Source: Gymnogyps californianus
Lineage: Eukaryota; Chordata; Aves; Accipitriformes; Cathartidae
DNA: 64,000 nt
Direction: 5' to 3'
NCBI RefSeq assembly: GCF_018139145.2
Contig: NC_059485.1
Coordinates: 19,529,698 to 19,593,697, forward strand
Part shown: positions 26,590 through 38,780 of the stretch, piece by piece
Layout of the letters: the number at the start of each line of letters is the position of its first letter
How positions within the stretch are numbered: position 1 is the stretch's first letter
Made by a program: the position numbers and the translations under genes
Notes under the pieces: generated by a model
Databases searched by the model: none
The model's input: the letters and a program-made list of their open reading frames with translations, nothing else
What the model was told of the DNA's origin: nothing

Positions 26590-27429
26590 TTCTCTGTGGA
26601 GTGTCCAAGCCCCTACAGTACTTCCAGTGTCTCTCTGTTTGTTTTCAACGTGCAAGCTGAGTCCAGGTCAGCCTGAGGAGTGCTGTGGTTCACTACCATG
26701 TGGCCCTCCATAGGGTAGGGTCAGTGTATCCAGAGACACCAGTAGCCTTGTCTGGGACTGCTGCATAAGCAGGGCACCAAGCAATGCTGTGTGGTTGGGG
26801 AAAGCTTCCACCTGTCTTTGTTCTCGTGTGCGTTGTGTGGCTTACACTTTCCAAGCCTCTGGTGAATTACACTAGCCCATTACAAGGGATGGGGAGCTGT
26901 GAACTATTCTCACTAACTGTATTTGCACACAGTGCTGTAACTAACTGCTGAACTGTGAGCTGGCTCAGAAGGGATGAAGACAGACTGATTTAACACACCA
27001 CAAAGAGTGTAGGGCATGTTGCTCCATGTAGTGAAATATGTTGTTGTGATCTGGTCCAGCTTTGGTTATGACTAGCCCTGAGCTTCTCCCTCAACTATCT
27101 GTTCTGTCCATGCCCATGTTATTGATTCCCCTTTGGGGATATTCTTACTTGCTGCTGTTTGAACTCTTTTTTTTTTTTCCCTGGCATCAATGTGATAATG
27201 CATTTTTTTTTTTTTCCTAAGCCCTAGTTGGGCCAATTGGTTTTTTCCAGGTTTAGTATCTTGTTTTCACTGCCAGCCTTTGGAGCTGCCTCGGTACCTT
27301 GAGCACAGCTGTGCAGTCTCACATCCTGTCATTAAACCCAAAGTGAGTACCATGTTGTTACTATGATTTGCTGCCTACCTATGGATGCTACAGTATGTAA
27401 CTCATCCCTCTAGCCATTGATAACTGTGA

Positions 27430-27435
27430 AATAAA
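27430..27435 (+). terminator. ROGDI: Likely ROGDI polyadenylation signal
   Basis: AATAAA about 840 nt after the stop codon, followed by a T/G-rich stretch (TGCTCTTGTGGGCTGTCAGTG). An ATTAAA at about 27330 is an alternative. The 3'UTR would run from 26590 to about 27450, ending just before LTR copy B. Confidence 0.65.
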
Positions 27436-27537
27436 GATCCTCAGACCTGCTATGCTCTTGTGGGCTGTCAGTGCTGAGAATGAAGGAGTATCAAAGCTTA
27501 TGTGCTCTCTTACAAGTGAGTGGCTGTTCTTAGTTAT

Positions 27538-28128
27538 TGTCGTGGTTTAAGCCCAGCCAGCAACTCAGCACCACGCAGCCGCTTCCCCCTCCACCCTCCC
27601 GGTGGGATGGGGAGGAGGAAGAAAAAAAGGTAAAACTCGTGGGTTGAGATAAGAACAGTTTAATAACTAAAGTAAAATAAAATACACTACTAAGAATAAT
27701 AATATGATAATAATAATTGTAATGAAAAGGAATATAACAAAAAAAAAAAAAAGAAATAACACCCAAGAAAAGACAAGTGATGCACAATGCAGTTGCTCAC
27801 CACCTGCTGACTGATGCCCGAGCAGCGATCCGCCCCTCCTGGCCAACTCCGCCCTGTTTATATACTGGGCATGACGTTCCATGGTATGGAATACCCCTTT
27901 GGCCAGTTCAGGTCAGCTGCCCCGGCCATGCTCCCTCCCAGCTTCTTGCACACCTGCTTGCTGGCAGAGCATGGGAAACTGGAAAGTCCTTGGCTTAAGA
28001 TAAGCGCTGCTTAGCAACAACTAAAACATCAGAGTGTTATCAACAGTATTGTCACACTAAATCCAAAACACAGCACTGTACCAGCTACTAAGAAGAAAAC
28101 TAACTCTATCCCAGCTGAAACCAGGACA
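27538..28128 (-). mobile_element. Solo LTR, copy B (just 3' of ROGDI)
   Basis: A 591 bp element of the same family as copy A and in the same orientation. It begins TGTCGTGG and ends GGACA on the plus strand, and is flanked by a perfect 5 bp target-site duplication GTTAT (27533-27537 and 28129-28133). The minus-strand TATA box is the complement of 27856-27865. It inserted about 100 bp beyond the probable ROGDI polyadenylation signal and lies 1.15 kb from copy A, with only the last ROGDI exon and 3'UTR between them. Confidence 0.92.
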
Positions 28129-28592
28129 GTTATTCATGCTGGATTACTGTTTGCCTTACTCTGAGGACAGAGCTGGGCAGCTCTTTGAAGGCTGGGCCTG
28201 GTTTGTGTAGCCTCAGCCCAGTGCTGTCTGACACCTGAGTACTACCTGAAGCACTTTTCCACATTTCCCTTGATGGTCATGTTTGGAAGAGGCTGTAGGT
28301 ACTGAGACTGGGTTGGGTTGGCTCATGGAGCTGGCTGTGAAGTGATGAGGAAGCATCACCTGTCTGCTGCTTGGCTCCAGCTAGCCCTGTCCAGCCTGTG
28401 TTTCTGGTGGCTTTCCTCACTGGAGTACTTTACCCAGGAGCCTACACGTGTTCTGAGGTGAAGACTGCAGGCTCACCGAGGTCCCTCCAAAACGTCAGGG
28501 CCATCGGAGGCTATCTTGACAGTGTGGTTGGAAAACACCAGGATCCTGATATTTTCCAAGTGCTATCCAGAGTGCTGTGCTCAAAAGGAAGA

Positions 28593-28728
28593 GACCACAG
28601 AACAGTTGAGGTTGGAAGGGGACCTCTGGGGTCTGTCTGGTGCAACTCCCCTGCTCAGGCAGGGCCACCCAAAGCCAGTCTCCCAGGACCATGTCCAGAT
28701 GGCTTTTGAATAGCTCCAAGGATGGAGA
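28593..28728 (-). mobile_element. CR1 LINE 3' fragment
   Basis: On the plus strand it reads CACAGAACAGTTGAGGTTGG through to a GCTTTTGAATAGCTCCAAGG segment, the reverse complement of a standard avian CR1 3' terminus. It is heavily 5'-truncated and non-coding. It belongs to a different CR1 subfamily from the copy at 58-61 kb. Confidence 0.85.
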
Positions 28729-29988
28729 CTAGAGGACAGGTATGTTGCTTTGATTCCTCCCCCCACCCCGCATAGACCTCTGCTCTGGGCATGTGTGGCC
28801 TGCCTTGTCTGTGACCTCCCTCTCTGTCCCTTGTGAGATCCCTGGGATCCTGAGTGGGTTAGTGCCAGCCTTGTTACTGCTGCAGGCTCCTTCTCTGAGG
28901 ACTTGACACTTGGTGCTACGCTTGGTCTAATGCATGCTAATATTACAGGTTCCAGGCAGTAACAGAGCCTACAAATGAGTATCAGGCTGTGACTGATGAA
29001 TGTTAGTAAGTAGTGGAAGGTAGAGAGGCCTGGATGGGCTGATGCAATAGCAGACTCATTACTGATTCCAGTCAATTAGCCTTACAACTAGCTGCGGTCA
29101 TGACCCTGGGTATGCATTTACCAACCCTTGCTCTGTTCCAGACCATTCTCTGCTTAGAAGGTGATTGCGCGTGTGTGGAACTGCTCACCATTAACAGCTT
29201 CTCAGATGAGAGTGTTTTTATAGTTAATAACCTCTCTGGAGCTGTCTGTGCTCTTCTTTAACCCTCCCTTTGTGTGGAGGCGGCTCCTTTTTTAATTCAC
29301 ACTAGTTTGTGCAGTCCAATCAATGTTGCCACATCCTCTCCAACTCAGCTTCCTGCTGATAGGGATATAACATGCAACCCAGTGTGTGTTGTTTTCTTCT
29401 GACGAAAATAGTCTTCTTCAGTTCTGGAGGGCAGGAGGGTGCAAAATGGGATACCTGTCCTGATTCCAGCTCTGATGCGCAGTGGCTGTGTGGTGAGGAC
29501 TGCTAGGTGGCAGCGGTAGCTGCTACAGGACACTGCCTAGGTCACTGTTACAGAAGAACAGGGTAACAGCAAGGGAGGTGGGATTCAACAGGAGAGGCTG
29601 GCCCAAAGCCCTGGCTGGTACCCCATGATTTGAAAGATAAAACAAGGGTCCACCAATTAAAAGACTTAACAGTCTGTTAAGTCTTCCCCACTAAACCTCT
29701 GAGCACAGAAGAAAATGTACAAGGCCCTAACGGCTTTGCTTTTGCAGCACAGCGAGGTTGGCGCTGGGATAGCTACTGGCAGCCCACCCCTCCCTTTGCA
29801 AATGCAACTCGAACATGCTGTGGGCCACGATCTTTGGCAAGGGCTTGGCAGCCCAAGGCGTGTGTGAAGTTTGGGCTGCTCGGCCATACTGCAAGGGCTT
29901 TTCATTGGTATATGCGCTGATGCTGCTGTGCGACTGGAGCAGAATGAAATAATCAGACTGTCTGCCTTTTCCTGAGCTGGGTTTTTAT

Positions 29989-29995
29989 TCTCTCT

Positions 29996-30027
<32 letters not shown>
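29989..30027. repeat. (TC)n/T29 homopolymer tract
   Basis: A short TC run passing into 29 consecutive T. It could be the remnant of a retrotransposed poly(A) tail on the minus strand, but no retrocopy body is recognisable beside it. Confidence 0.8.
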
Positions 30028-30029
<2 letters not shown>

Positions 30030-31927
30030 CTTCCTTTGGGGAAGCTGTAGTTCTCATGAGCAAAACCTGCCCTGGTGGCACCTTTCTTTTTCCCTTTTGC
30101 CCAAGGAATCTCTGCTTAGTCTTCAGGAGATAGAGGTCTGCTGCTTAGATCCACTGGCTGCCTGCTTTAGATGGGTCTAGCAGTTGAGCTGCTGCTGCTG
30201 CCTGGATGCTGCTGGTTCTGGAACCACAGAAGACACTGATCCATGGGCCTCTGCTGCTGAGCTTCTACATGCCCTTCAAAAAGGAATTAGAGTTGCCTGA
30301 ACTAAGATGGAGAAGATGCTTGCTGGGCAGCTTTCAACAACAGCACTGCAGCAGGCTAATGACAGAACAGAAGCACAGACTAAGAGAGTAATGAAGAAAG
30401 TTTATTTTATGGCTGCCTCTAGTCTAACTCAATCTGAGCAGCTATTTCTGCGTTGTCCACAGAGTAGTGACAGACAGCGAGCGGAATCCCATGCTACTCT
30501 TCCCAGCATCTCAGCACTGAGCAGACAAGAACGTCTCCTTGCTGAGCTCAGCTAAGGCTAAATGTTTGTAAAGATATAATCATTTTTTCCTGGTGTTGGA
30601 GTTGAAACTACAGGTATTTGTGTGATGCCAGTCTGCCTAAGTATTGCCACTGCCAGAACTTGCTTGAAATTGCACCTGACATCCCTGGCCTCATCCTGCC
30701 TTCCAGCTATGGTGGAAATACTGGAAGGGCATGTACCTCCACTCCCATTCATGAGTAGCTGCTTGGCTGCCTTTCAGGGTGCTGCCTTCTGGAGTCGGTG
30801 GTCTCAGGACAGAATCGGACCTTTCTTGTTCTGTATGTGTCCCAGCAAAAAGGGTCACCCTGCCCCATCATGGGGTCACCTATGGGGACACAGAGTATCA
30901 CCCTAAAGCAGAGGGACTATATCAGTTGAAAGCCTGGCTCCACTTGGGACTGTAAGGATGCCAGGTAAGGGGGTGGTGGTTTTCAAATTGGAGGTATCGC
31001 TGATCTTCAGGATGAAGATCAAGCTTTCTCTTTGGTGCCCCAAGCATCCTCTGCAAAGGCTTGCAGAGGATAGGGAGGAGGGAGCTACTGCTCCTTGCAC
31101 AGGGCAGTTTCATTTTCACATGCTTTTGTGTCCCCTGGGAAGAGTGAGGCAAACTGTTTCTAAAGTTGATGCAGCACATAAAGGAAGCTGGCTCACTAAT
31201 GACATGCTCCAAATGTCTCTACAGGGACTAAAAGGGTTCCCAGAAGCTGTGGCTGTGCTTTGGAGCATCTTCAGAGCCTTGTGCTGCCTCTCTTAATGGA
31301 TGTTCACAGCCAGGGACAGTGCTATGCTTCGCTTTCAGTCCTGCTGGAAATTAAGCCTGTAACGGAAGGGCTGGAGCCCAAAACCCTGAGAAGAGGCATA
31401 GCTGGGCATCCCATTCAGTCATCCCAGAAGGGGTCTTAGTGTGGGGATGCTCCACAGCATGTTTTTATGATTAGCAAGTGTGAGCTTGGAAAAGCATTCC
31501 AGCCTCTAGCTGGAGGGAAACAGTGGTTTCTCCTGCTTTCTCCTTGCCCTCGCTCCCTGGCAGTTCCCATGGCTGCTGGCTGTGCATGGGGGAGCACTTG
31601 TTCTCCACTGTGGGTGCAGTAGCTGAGGATGATCTGTGGCTTGTAGCTGAAAAGTCTGCGTTAATCTACTGTATCTTACAGGGATTGTGGGGTGGGGTGA
31701 CTCAAGTGGGTGTACTGGCCTAGGATAACATTGCAGGTACCGCGCAAGGGGTTTGCATTCATCCACGTACAGAGAATAGGAAGGACTGTTGCTGAGGTTG
31801 TAGAGGAGGATGGAAGTGGCTGGGCAGCTCTTGGCACTCAAGGTGAAGATGGAGTCTGATTTGTAGGTGCAGCAGAGGGAAGATAGCAGGAAGAGTCGTT
31901 CTGTCCAGCTGTGAGGTGGAGGGAGGT

Positions 31928-33067
31928 TTAGGGCTCCATTGCCATGTTGTCTATGCCAACTTTCCTTCTGGGAATCTAGTTGTTTTGGAAAAGGATGTGT
32001 CATTGTAAAGAGGAGAGGAAAGAGTTTGCACATGCATGAATACCCAAATTAAAATAGTCTCCATGCTTTGTCCGTACTCAAGCCCAGGTACCACTTCCCT
32101 CCCCCAGAACAGTGCAAAGGTCCTGGGCACGTCTGTGCCTGCTCAAGCACATCCAGCCTGTTCTCTCTTCCCCATCACCTTCCCTGTGTGAACATCCACC
32201 CCCTTGGTGGCTGGGCTGTGTTTCTCCTAAGACATGAGTGTGTCTCTGCAGGGGAGAGCCAGCTCTGTCCAGTGCTCTGCCTGCTTTCCTCCCCTGCCCC
32301 CCCATTTCGACAAGCAACACAGGTGCTGCCTTGGGAGCTCCTGGGTGTCCCAGGTCATTCTTGGGTGAGCAGGCTGAATTTTATCACCTTGCGTTGTTTT
32401 GGGGAGTCACAGTCACAGCAGCAGCAATGGATAAGCGCCAGGAGCAGCAGCAGAAGCACAGTCCCTGGAGAAAAGTGAGCAGTTACATCAGCATCAGCCT
32501 CTCTGTCTCCCTGTTAGCACCCTGCGTTTCAGCAAGTACCCTCTTGGCTGTCTGCTCCCCTTTTTCCCCATTAGCATCACAGCACTTTGCGTGAAGTGCT
32601 GTACATCACGCAGGGCATGGCAACCCCACAAACACCATCTGAGCCCAGGCTGGCCAAACTGTGCTAGTGTTAGGCAAGGTGGCAGCACGGCTATGAAAGT
32701 GGTCTTGCAACCAGGCGAGGTTACACGGGGAATGTTTCCTCTGGGCCCCTGTATCTTTCCTGCTGTTGCTGCCCTTGTCTGCTGAATGTAAATGGAGTGG
32801 TTGCACTCTGCCATTCTTCCTCCAGGGCTGTGCTGCTGGGGGGCTGCATGAGTTGCTGGGATTAGGGCAGTTGCCTGCCAAGCCCAGCACCGAGAGAAGC
32901 TGTCTGGCACGTGCCTCGTGCTGAGCTATGCACTCACCCATGAAGATGAAGAAGATGGCAAAGGCAGCAATGTCCCACTCAGTCTCAAAGAACCTTTTTC
33001 TTGCCAGCCGGCTCAGGAAGTCATGGATCTCATTTTCCAGGTCTGGGCTTTGGCTCGTCATCTCCAT
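31928..33067 (-). CDS. SMIM22: SMIM22 (CASIMO1) microprotein, three coding exons
   Basis: SMIM22 is a small single-pass membrane protein of endomembranes, known in human as CASIMO1 and reported to bind squalene epoxidase and affect actin organisation and proliferation. Minus-strand exons are 33067-32938 (ATG at 33065-33067; ends ATG-G before GTGAGT), 32464-32388 (acceptor TTTTCTCCAG; donor GTGATA) and 31975-31928 (acceptor CAACTAG; stop TAA at 31928-31930). They sum to 255 nt, giving 84 residues against 83 in human. Exon 1 gives a helical head with FFETEWDIAAFAIFFIFMG, matching human FFQSTWDTVAFIVFLTFMG. Exon 2 gives TVLLLLLLALIHCCCC, matching TVLLLLLLVVAHCCCC. Exon 3 ends VGIDNMAMEP, matching GVDNLALEP. 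There is one transmembrane helix at about residues 34-56, followed by a cysteine cluster suited to palmitoylation. The position, convergent with and just beyond ROGDI, is the same as in human. The exact exon 3 acceptor (TAG) is inferred from phase and homology. A second ATG, two codons in, is an alternative start. Confidence 0.93.
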
Positions 33068-34650
33068 TTCTGCTCAGAGTTTATCCGGGACCTGCTGGGC
33101 AGCAAGACAGCCCCTGCTAGCAGGGGGGACTGGAAGAGAAATGCAGCTGCACGCTGCTGGTCCCTCACCAGAGGATGCAGGCCATCGCCTGGGGGCAGGG
33201 TGATCATTCTAACCCTGACAGTGAGCCTTGACTTAGGGCTGGCCTTATAGGGTGGGGAACACTCTGCCCAGGCTAGAGCAGGAGCTTGGCAAGACTACTT
33301 CTGTCAAGAAAAAGCTGCCCTCATTTCAGACAACTGCTGGAGATGCAGGCTGTCAAGTCAGTGTGGCACCCTGCTCTCCTCTGCAGGCCTGGCTGGCAGG
33401 AGGGAGAAGTGGGACCCAGCCTGCAGAGCTGGGCGGGTACGTGGCAACGGGAAGGGCTTCCAGCTTTTCGGAAGCACGGGCTGCCTCTGCTGCAGGAGGA
33501 ATGGGCGGAGAAGGCAGCAAGGAGGTACCGACCCTTGCCCCCGTGGCTGCCAGGACAGTGGGGCCCTGCACCCAGGGAGGAGAGGGCAGGAGAGCGGGGC
33601 CTTGGCCCGCGCTTCCCTGGCCTGATGCCTCTGAGTGAGGGTTGGGCCGTGGGGCACCCAGGAGAAGGGAACGGCCCAGGGCTGCGGCCAAGCCCTACCC
33701 TCGCTCCCTCCCTCCCAGCGTCGCGTTTCCCTGTTAGCCTTACCCCGCTGCCCGTGCGCTAGCTCTGCCCCACGTCCCCTTCCCAGGCGCCCAGGGCAGA
33801 GCTGGCTGCCACGGCCCTGGCCCCCACCTCGTCCCCAGACAGCACCTACTGCTGGGCAGGGAGGCGCAGGGGTTGGCAGGGGAGGAGCAGGAGAAAACCT
33901 CCTCTGGCAGCCGTGGGGCGCTCAGGACGAGGGCAGCTCCAGGGCCCGGCTTCCCGGCTGTGCGGATGTGGGTGCCAGCCCCGGATGTGGGTGCCGGCCC
34001 CGTGGGGAGGTGGATCCCCAGCCCTCCCGCCCTCCCCCGGGGGGTCAAAGGCTGCAGGGCCTGGAAGCCCGGACCAGCTTGCCTCCTGGCTCAGCCCTGA
34101 GGAGAGGGGAGCCTCATGCCAGGCCTCTCTTGGCCCTCCGACGGCACTCCAGAAGGTGGCCCTTTCCCTGGGACCAAAGCATCTGTGGCCAGCCTCTCAG
34201 CCACTGGCATGGTCAGGAGAGACAGGGTGAGCTGGGGTCCCAGGAGGGGACAATGGGGACGCCCAGCTCTGCCGTACCGTGGCCATGCTCTCCTGTGGTG
34301 CATCACAGCACGGTGCGGGGAGGAACGGGAAGGCTTGCAGCCGTGCTGGGGGGTTGTGGCCCTGCAGAGCCGGTCACAGGCAGCATGTGGGGTCCCCCGC
34401 TGCCAACCATTGCACCACCCTTCCCTGAGCACACAGGGGTCGTCCCCGTGGGCTCCGGAGCAGCTGCTCTGGAAGAAAACCTCTCCAGCCTGGTGCTCAG
34501 CTTCCTCCCCGGGGTGCCTGGGCTCCCTGTCGGTGCGGGTCCAGGCCCCTCTGCTCCACCTGGCCTCCAGACGCTCCGGCCTTGCTTTACTCTGCCCAGA
34601 CTGGGGGATTGGAAGGGCTGAGACGTGGCAGATCCACAGCATCCACGCAG
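33068..34650 (-). promoter_or_regulatory. SMIM22: GC-rich region upstream of SMIM22, possible promoter and 5' exon
   Basis: The sequence immediately 5' of SMIM22 on the minus strand becomes GC-rich with scattered CpG (about 33.4-34.6 kb). A plausible acceptor (revcomp of CTGGGCAGCAAG at about 33097-33108) precedes the start-codon exon, suggesting a non-coding first exon further right. The region contains a 19 bp near-perfect tandem duplication at 33963-34000. Long open frames here follow from base composition. Confidence 0.35.
33963..34000. repeat. 19 bp tandem duplication
   Basis: CGGATGTGGGTGCCAGCCC followed immediately by the same unit with one A-to-G change. Confidence 0.85.
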
Positions 34651-34913
34651 AGAAGCAAAAGGTATCATGTTAGTGAATCAGAAAGTGGAAAGTGATTGAA
34701 CCGTAAGGCATGCTACTTTCATTGTCTTTTCTGAGTGAAATGAAAGAGCAACACAACTGACTGAAAGAAACAGACTACTGAAAATTTATTTTCCACAAGT
34801 TGGTAATAACAACAGTTAAAAATGAACAGTAATATCAGCTTGAGGCAAATCACTTAACTACCGCATGATAGAATGAGCCTCTTTTTTTCTGAATTATGAT
34901 CGTTTTTTAAACT

Positions 34914-34996
34914 GGTAGTCCTGCAGGGAGCAGGGAGTTGGACTCAATGATCCTTATGGGTCCCTTCCAGCTTTTGAGATATTCTATGATTCTGTG
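34914..34996 (+). mobile_element. CR1 LINE 3' tail fragment
   Basis: This 83 bp matches the last part of the CR1 at 61019-61101 (GGTAGTCCTGCAGGGAGCAG through ATTCTATGATTCTGTG). It is the same subfamily, extremely 5'-truncated and non-coding. Confidence 0.9.
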
Positions 34997-37900
34997 TAGT
35001 TCAGGGGTGCACACGGCTGCTCTTCGTCTCACAAGCTGTGAAGCAGTCTAGCCTCCTGGATAGGTCCTGCGAGGATCGCTCACCACTGGCCTGACTCAGT
35101 TTCCCTTTATGTGGTTGCATCCTACTTACTTTCCCTTTTTCTTGCTGAATTCACTTCTACATAAAGAGATTGTAGCTGCACTCGCGCTGCCTATGTAAGG
35201 GTGTCTGTGTGTATATGTCAAGGGGTAACAAATCCCTGATGACCTAAAAATGATCTTTCAGGTCCTTGTGATTATTGACCAGGCAAATGGTCTTAAGAGT
35301 CTTTCAGAGGATGCTACAGTGGTGGATAACCCCTCTACCCAGGTCGGTGGGTGCATGCCTACCAGAGTGGGTCCCCGGGAGCCAGCCGAGGAAGGGGGCA
35401 CCAACTGCAGAGCTCACCTTATCCCTGGCCCGCCAGCAAACCAGCCTCTCTCCAGCTGTCCTCTGCCAGCACTGGCAAAGATTTCATGGGGTGGGTCAGG
35501 GTGAGAAGGACAGAGCTTCTAGGACCCACCTATTGTGGAGTGGAAGTCCTGTCCCCACTCCTGGCCGGTTGCGGGTAGCCCTTTCCAGGCATCTGGGCAC
35601 TAGCTGCCTGCTGGCCCCAGGGCACAGGGAGCTCCCAGCCAGGCAGGGCTCGTGTCTCCTGAATTGCAGTGGGCAGCAAGGAGGATGAGGAGCTGGGAGG
35701 CGACGTCCTGCAAGGGATTAGCCCAGCATGGAGGCTCAGGAGCCCTTACACATGCTGTTCCTGCTGCTGTCACCCATCTGTGGCACCAGCAGTGACCCGC
35801 AGCCCTCACTAGGAGCTGCTTGCACCTGCCTGGCTCAAAACCTTGGCCCCAGCCTGCTCTGTGAGTGCAGAAATGCCATTCCAGAGTGTAAGTGTCTTTG
35901 TTAGAGCAGTCGCTGGGAGGGCTGCACAGGGGGAGCTGGGCACAGGCCAAAACCAGCCAGCAGGACAGGACTTGCTTTTGGCAGCTTTTGGCCCTAGAGT
36001 GAGCGGTTGACGCCATGCTTCACCAGTGTAAGTCCTCCAGCCTGGGGCAGCAGGGACCAGGTCCAGCAGTGTGAGGACAGACTGCAATTAGCAGTGTCCC
36101 AAGAGGAGATAAAGGAGCCTGGGTGCATGGTGGGGCAAGAGCTCTGCATAGACCATGCCACCTTTTCTTCGTACTTCTGGAGGAAAGCAATTCATGCCCA
36201 AGCAAACCCTGCTGTCGGCTCCTTTCTGTTACAGCCCTGTGCTGCCAAGGCGGGGGCTGCAGACCCTGATTTCAGACATCAGCCCAGCGAGGGGGTCCTC
36301 GCCCTTCATCGGCAGCTCCAGGCCCCATAGTCCCACCATGCTGCTTGGGACGGGCCTGGCCGAGGGAGCAGCCAGGGCTAGCAGGCTGGGGGAGGCTGGC
36401 GGGGAGCAGCCAGGCAGTGGTAAGTGGTTGACGAAGTTGCACTTTTCCCCTTGGGCTGGTGTTATCAGGGGTCTGGCCGGAGGCACTGCTGTCAGTGGAC
36501 GCAGCCCAGCCACCCCAAAGGCTTGTGGAGGCCAGGGGGACCTCTCCGCAGCGTTCCCCACCTGCCTCCACCAAATGCAGTCACTTTTGCTTCCCACTGT
36601 GCTGCTGACACAATTTCCATTTATGTGGTCCCCACTGTACTGGGGGTGAGGTACCTGGGCAGAGATCTTCTCCAGGCCCTGGCTCTCTGCTTTTGAAGCT
36701 GTCCTAAAGCAGCTCCCAAGGAGGGCCTTTTTCTAGTGCGCGTTGGGATTAGCAGCAGCATAACGCCGCTGGCCAGGCTGGAGGGACCAGGCTGGAGGCC
36801 CTGCTCCGGGTGGTCGGCCCCTGTACCCCCATGTCCCTTCTCTTGCAGGATCAGAGAGCAGCACCCACAGGACCTGCTGCAATTTATTTTCCCCTTTCTT
36901 GACAATGTTTTCTGCCTTTACTGCTGCTCCATGTTGTTTTGCATTAAAAGGTGCAAAACTGATTTTGAAATTCAGACCACAGTGCTCTTCACCAAGGCTA
37001 TAAAAATCTATTCCTTATAAGAACCTTGTGCATATTACTGAGCAGTACAGTAGTCCTGAGAGAATGCTGCTCACAGACAGGAACGTCTAATACCCAGAGT
37101 TGCTTTTCATTTTTGCACAACAACAACAAAAAAATCACATAGCAAAAGCAATTTGCTAGAACGAGCCATCCCGACGGAGCAAGGATAGGACTGGATGAGT
37201 TGTGTGAGGCGAAGATGTGGGTTTAGAGCCAAGCTGAGCAGTCCTGAGATCTTGCAAGTTTAGCTGAAGCTTTGACTCCAGTTTACAAGGGCTAGACGTC
37301 ATAGCCTTAGCTAACGGTGTTGAAAATGGTTTTGGTGTGGTTTTTCTGGATGTGCGTCCCAGGCAGCTGGAGGTGGAAGGCACACTCCTCAGGAAGGCAG
37401 CGTGGGGTCAGAACAGCTCTGGTGCCGTGGAAGTGCAAGTGGGATGACACTTCCCAGCAGTGTGTGCTGGTCTGGTGCCAATGACGAGAGGCACCCAGGG
37501 GCTCTGCCTGCTTGCCGCAGAGCCGAGTGCTGGCAGCCGCACCGCCTGGGCACAGTCTCCCATGATGCCTGGGATGGGGTCTGTGCCTCCGCATAGAAAG
37601 CCTCGGGGCTGAGACAGGGATTTTGCTCACACCCCCAGGCTTGACAGTGCTTATGTTATCTGAAATGGCAGCAGACAAGCTGATTTGACAGTCAGGTTTT
37701 TGCTCCATAGAGTCCCAGTGAAGTGTAGTTTCATGCCTGTCTGGTCCCATCTCCCTGATCCTCAGCAGGAGGGAGGAGGTGATGCAGAGGTTGATGCATG
37801 GCCTTCTGCTTCTGAAGGCAACTCGCTTGGCAGAGCCGATGCCCAGGTCTCAGGGTGTTTGCTCTAGCAGAGCTGCTATTCCTTCTAGTGTCCTCCATTT

Positions 37901-38746
37901 TCAGGACCTGGCTCTCATTCCTGGGGTGGGGCACTGGGGAGCAACTCAGCTTGTTGCTCATTTCCAGGAGACTATCCCCTTGCTTCTTGTAGAGCAGCCA
38001 GTGGATGGAGGCATCTTGGCAGGGCTGTGTAATCAGCTTCAGGATACAGGGGAGGATGCATGTGGGTCCCTGGGGACTGGAGCTAGGAAGAGCCCAGTAT
38101 ACCCTGCTCCCAGGGAGCATCGATCAGCAACAGGCCTGTGCAAGAGGCACCCTGCTGGCATCAGAGGAGAGAGGTGCGGGCCTGAGATGTACGTTGGCTT
38201 TGTTCCTCTAAACATTTGATCCTGGCAGAATACATGAATCCATAGGTGCTCAGCCTGAATATGACAGTACTGGGCTGCATTCTTCAATCTATGGCTTAGA
38301 CAGGAGGGAGCTACTGGTGTTTCAGCAAGCCAAGATGGCAGTGTTAAAGTAGTGGAAGAGCTGGGTCAAGAGGGAAGGCCCAGTGCAAAGCCTGACAAGA
38401 GTGCTTGGGTATCTGGAGCTTTTTGGGGCAGCTGGTGAGAGGCAGTGTCTGTTTGGGTGGGGGATGCTCTAACAGAGCATGTACTAGGTAAAGTATTAGG
38501 CATTGATTTCTTGCTTCTATGGTTTGAAAATCCTCAGCTGCCTTTTATTTTTAATAAAGCACACCTGTTTCCAGACTGAGCTCTGACTCAAGAAAATTAT
38601 TAGTTTCAAAAGGACTAGGGAATGTTAACAAGACCTTAAAAGCCCCCATGCAAAGTGGGTAGGGGACTGTTATGGGTGCTATTTTGGTGATATTATTGCT
38701 GCTATTTTTTCATTAAGAGAGAAGCTGAGGAACAATGAAGATCCTT

Positions 38747-38780
38747 GGTGCATGCTTGGAGTGGGTGCATGCTTGGAGTG
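38747..38780. repeat. 17 bp perfect tandem duplication
   Basis: GGTGCATGCTTGGAGTG occurs twice in direct succession and is followed by a shorter GGAGAGGCTC duplication. Confidence 0.9.

Larger units (their letters stand above)
28134..31927. other. Intergenic region between LTR copy B and SMIM22
   Basis: No gene is recognised apart from possible SMIM22 3'UTR at the right end. It holds one CR1 fragment (28.6 kb) and a long T-run (30.0 kb). Open frames of 60-110 codons occur on both strands without similarity to anything I know. Confidence 0.5.

Noticed and set aside
28371..28709. 112-codon open frame
   Set aside because: Its second half is CR1 3' sequence read in the wrong orientation.
31506..32033. 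175-codon minus-strand frame containing the SMIM22 last exon region
   Set aside because: It is in a different phase from SMIM22. The conserved VGIDNMAMEP reading requires the frame entered at 31975.
33635..34621. 328-codon open frame on the plus strand, with long minus-strand frames over the same interval
   Set aside because: Low-complexity Pro/Gly/Ala/Arg composition, no recognisable domain, open frames on both strands; explained by GC-rich, stop-poor DNA upstream of SMIM22.
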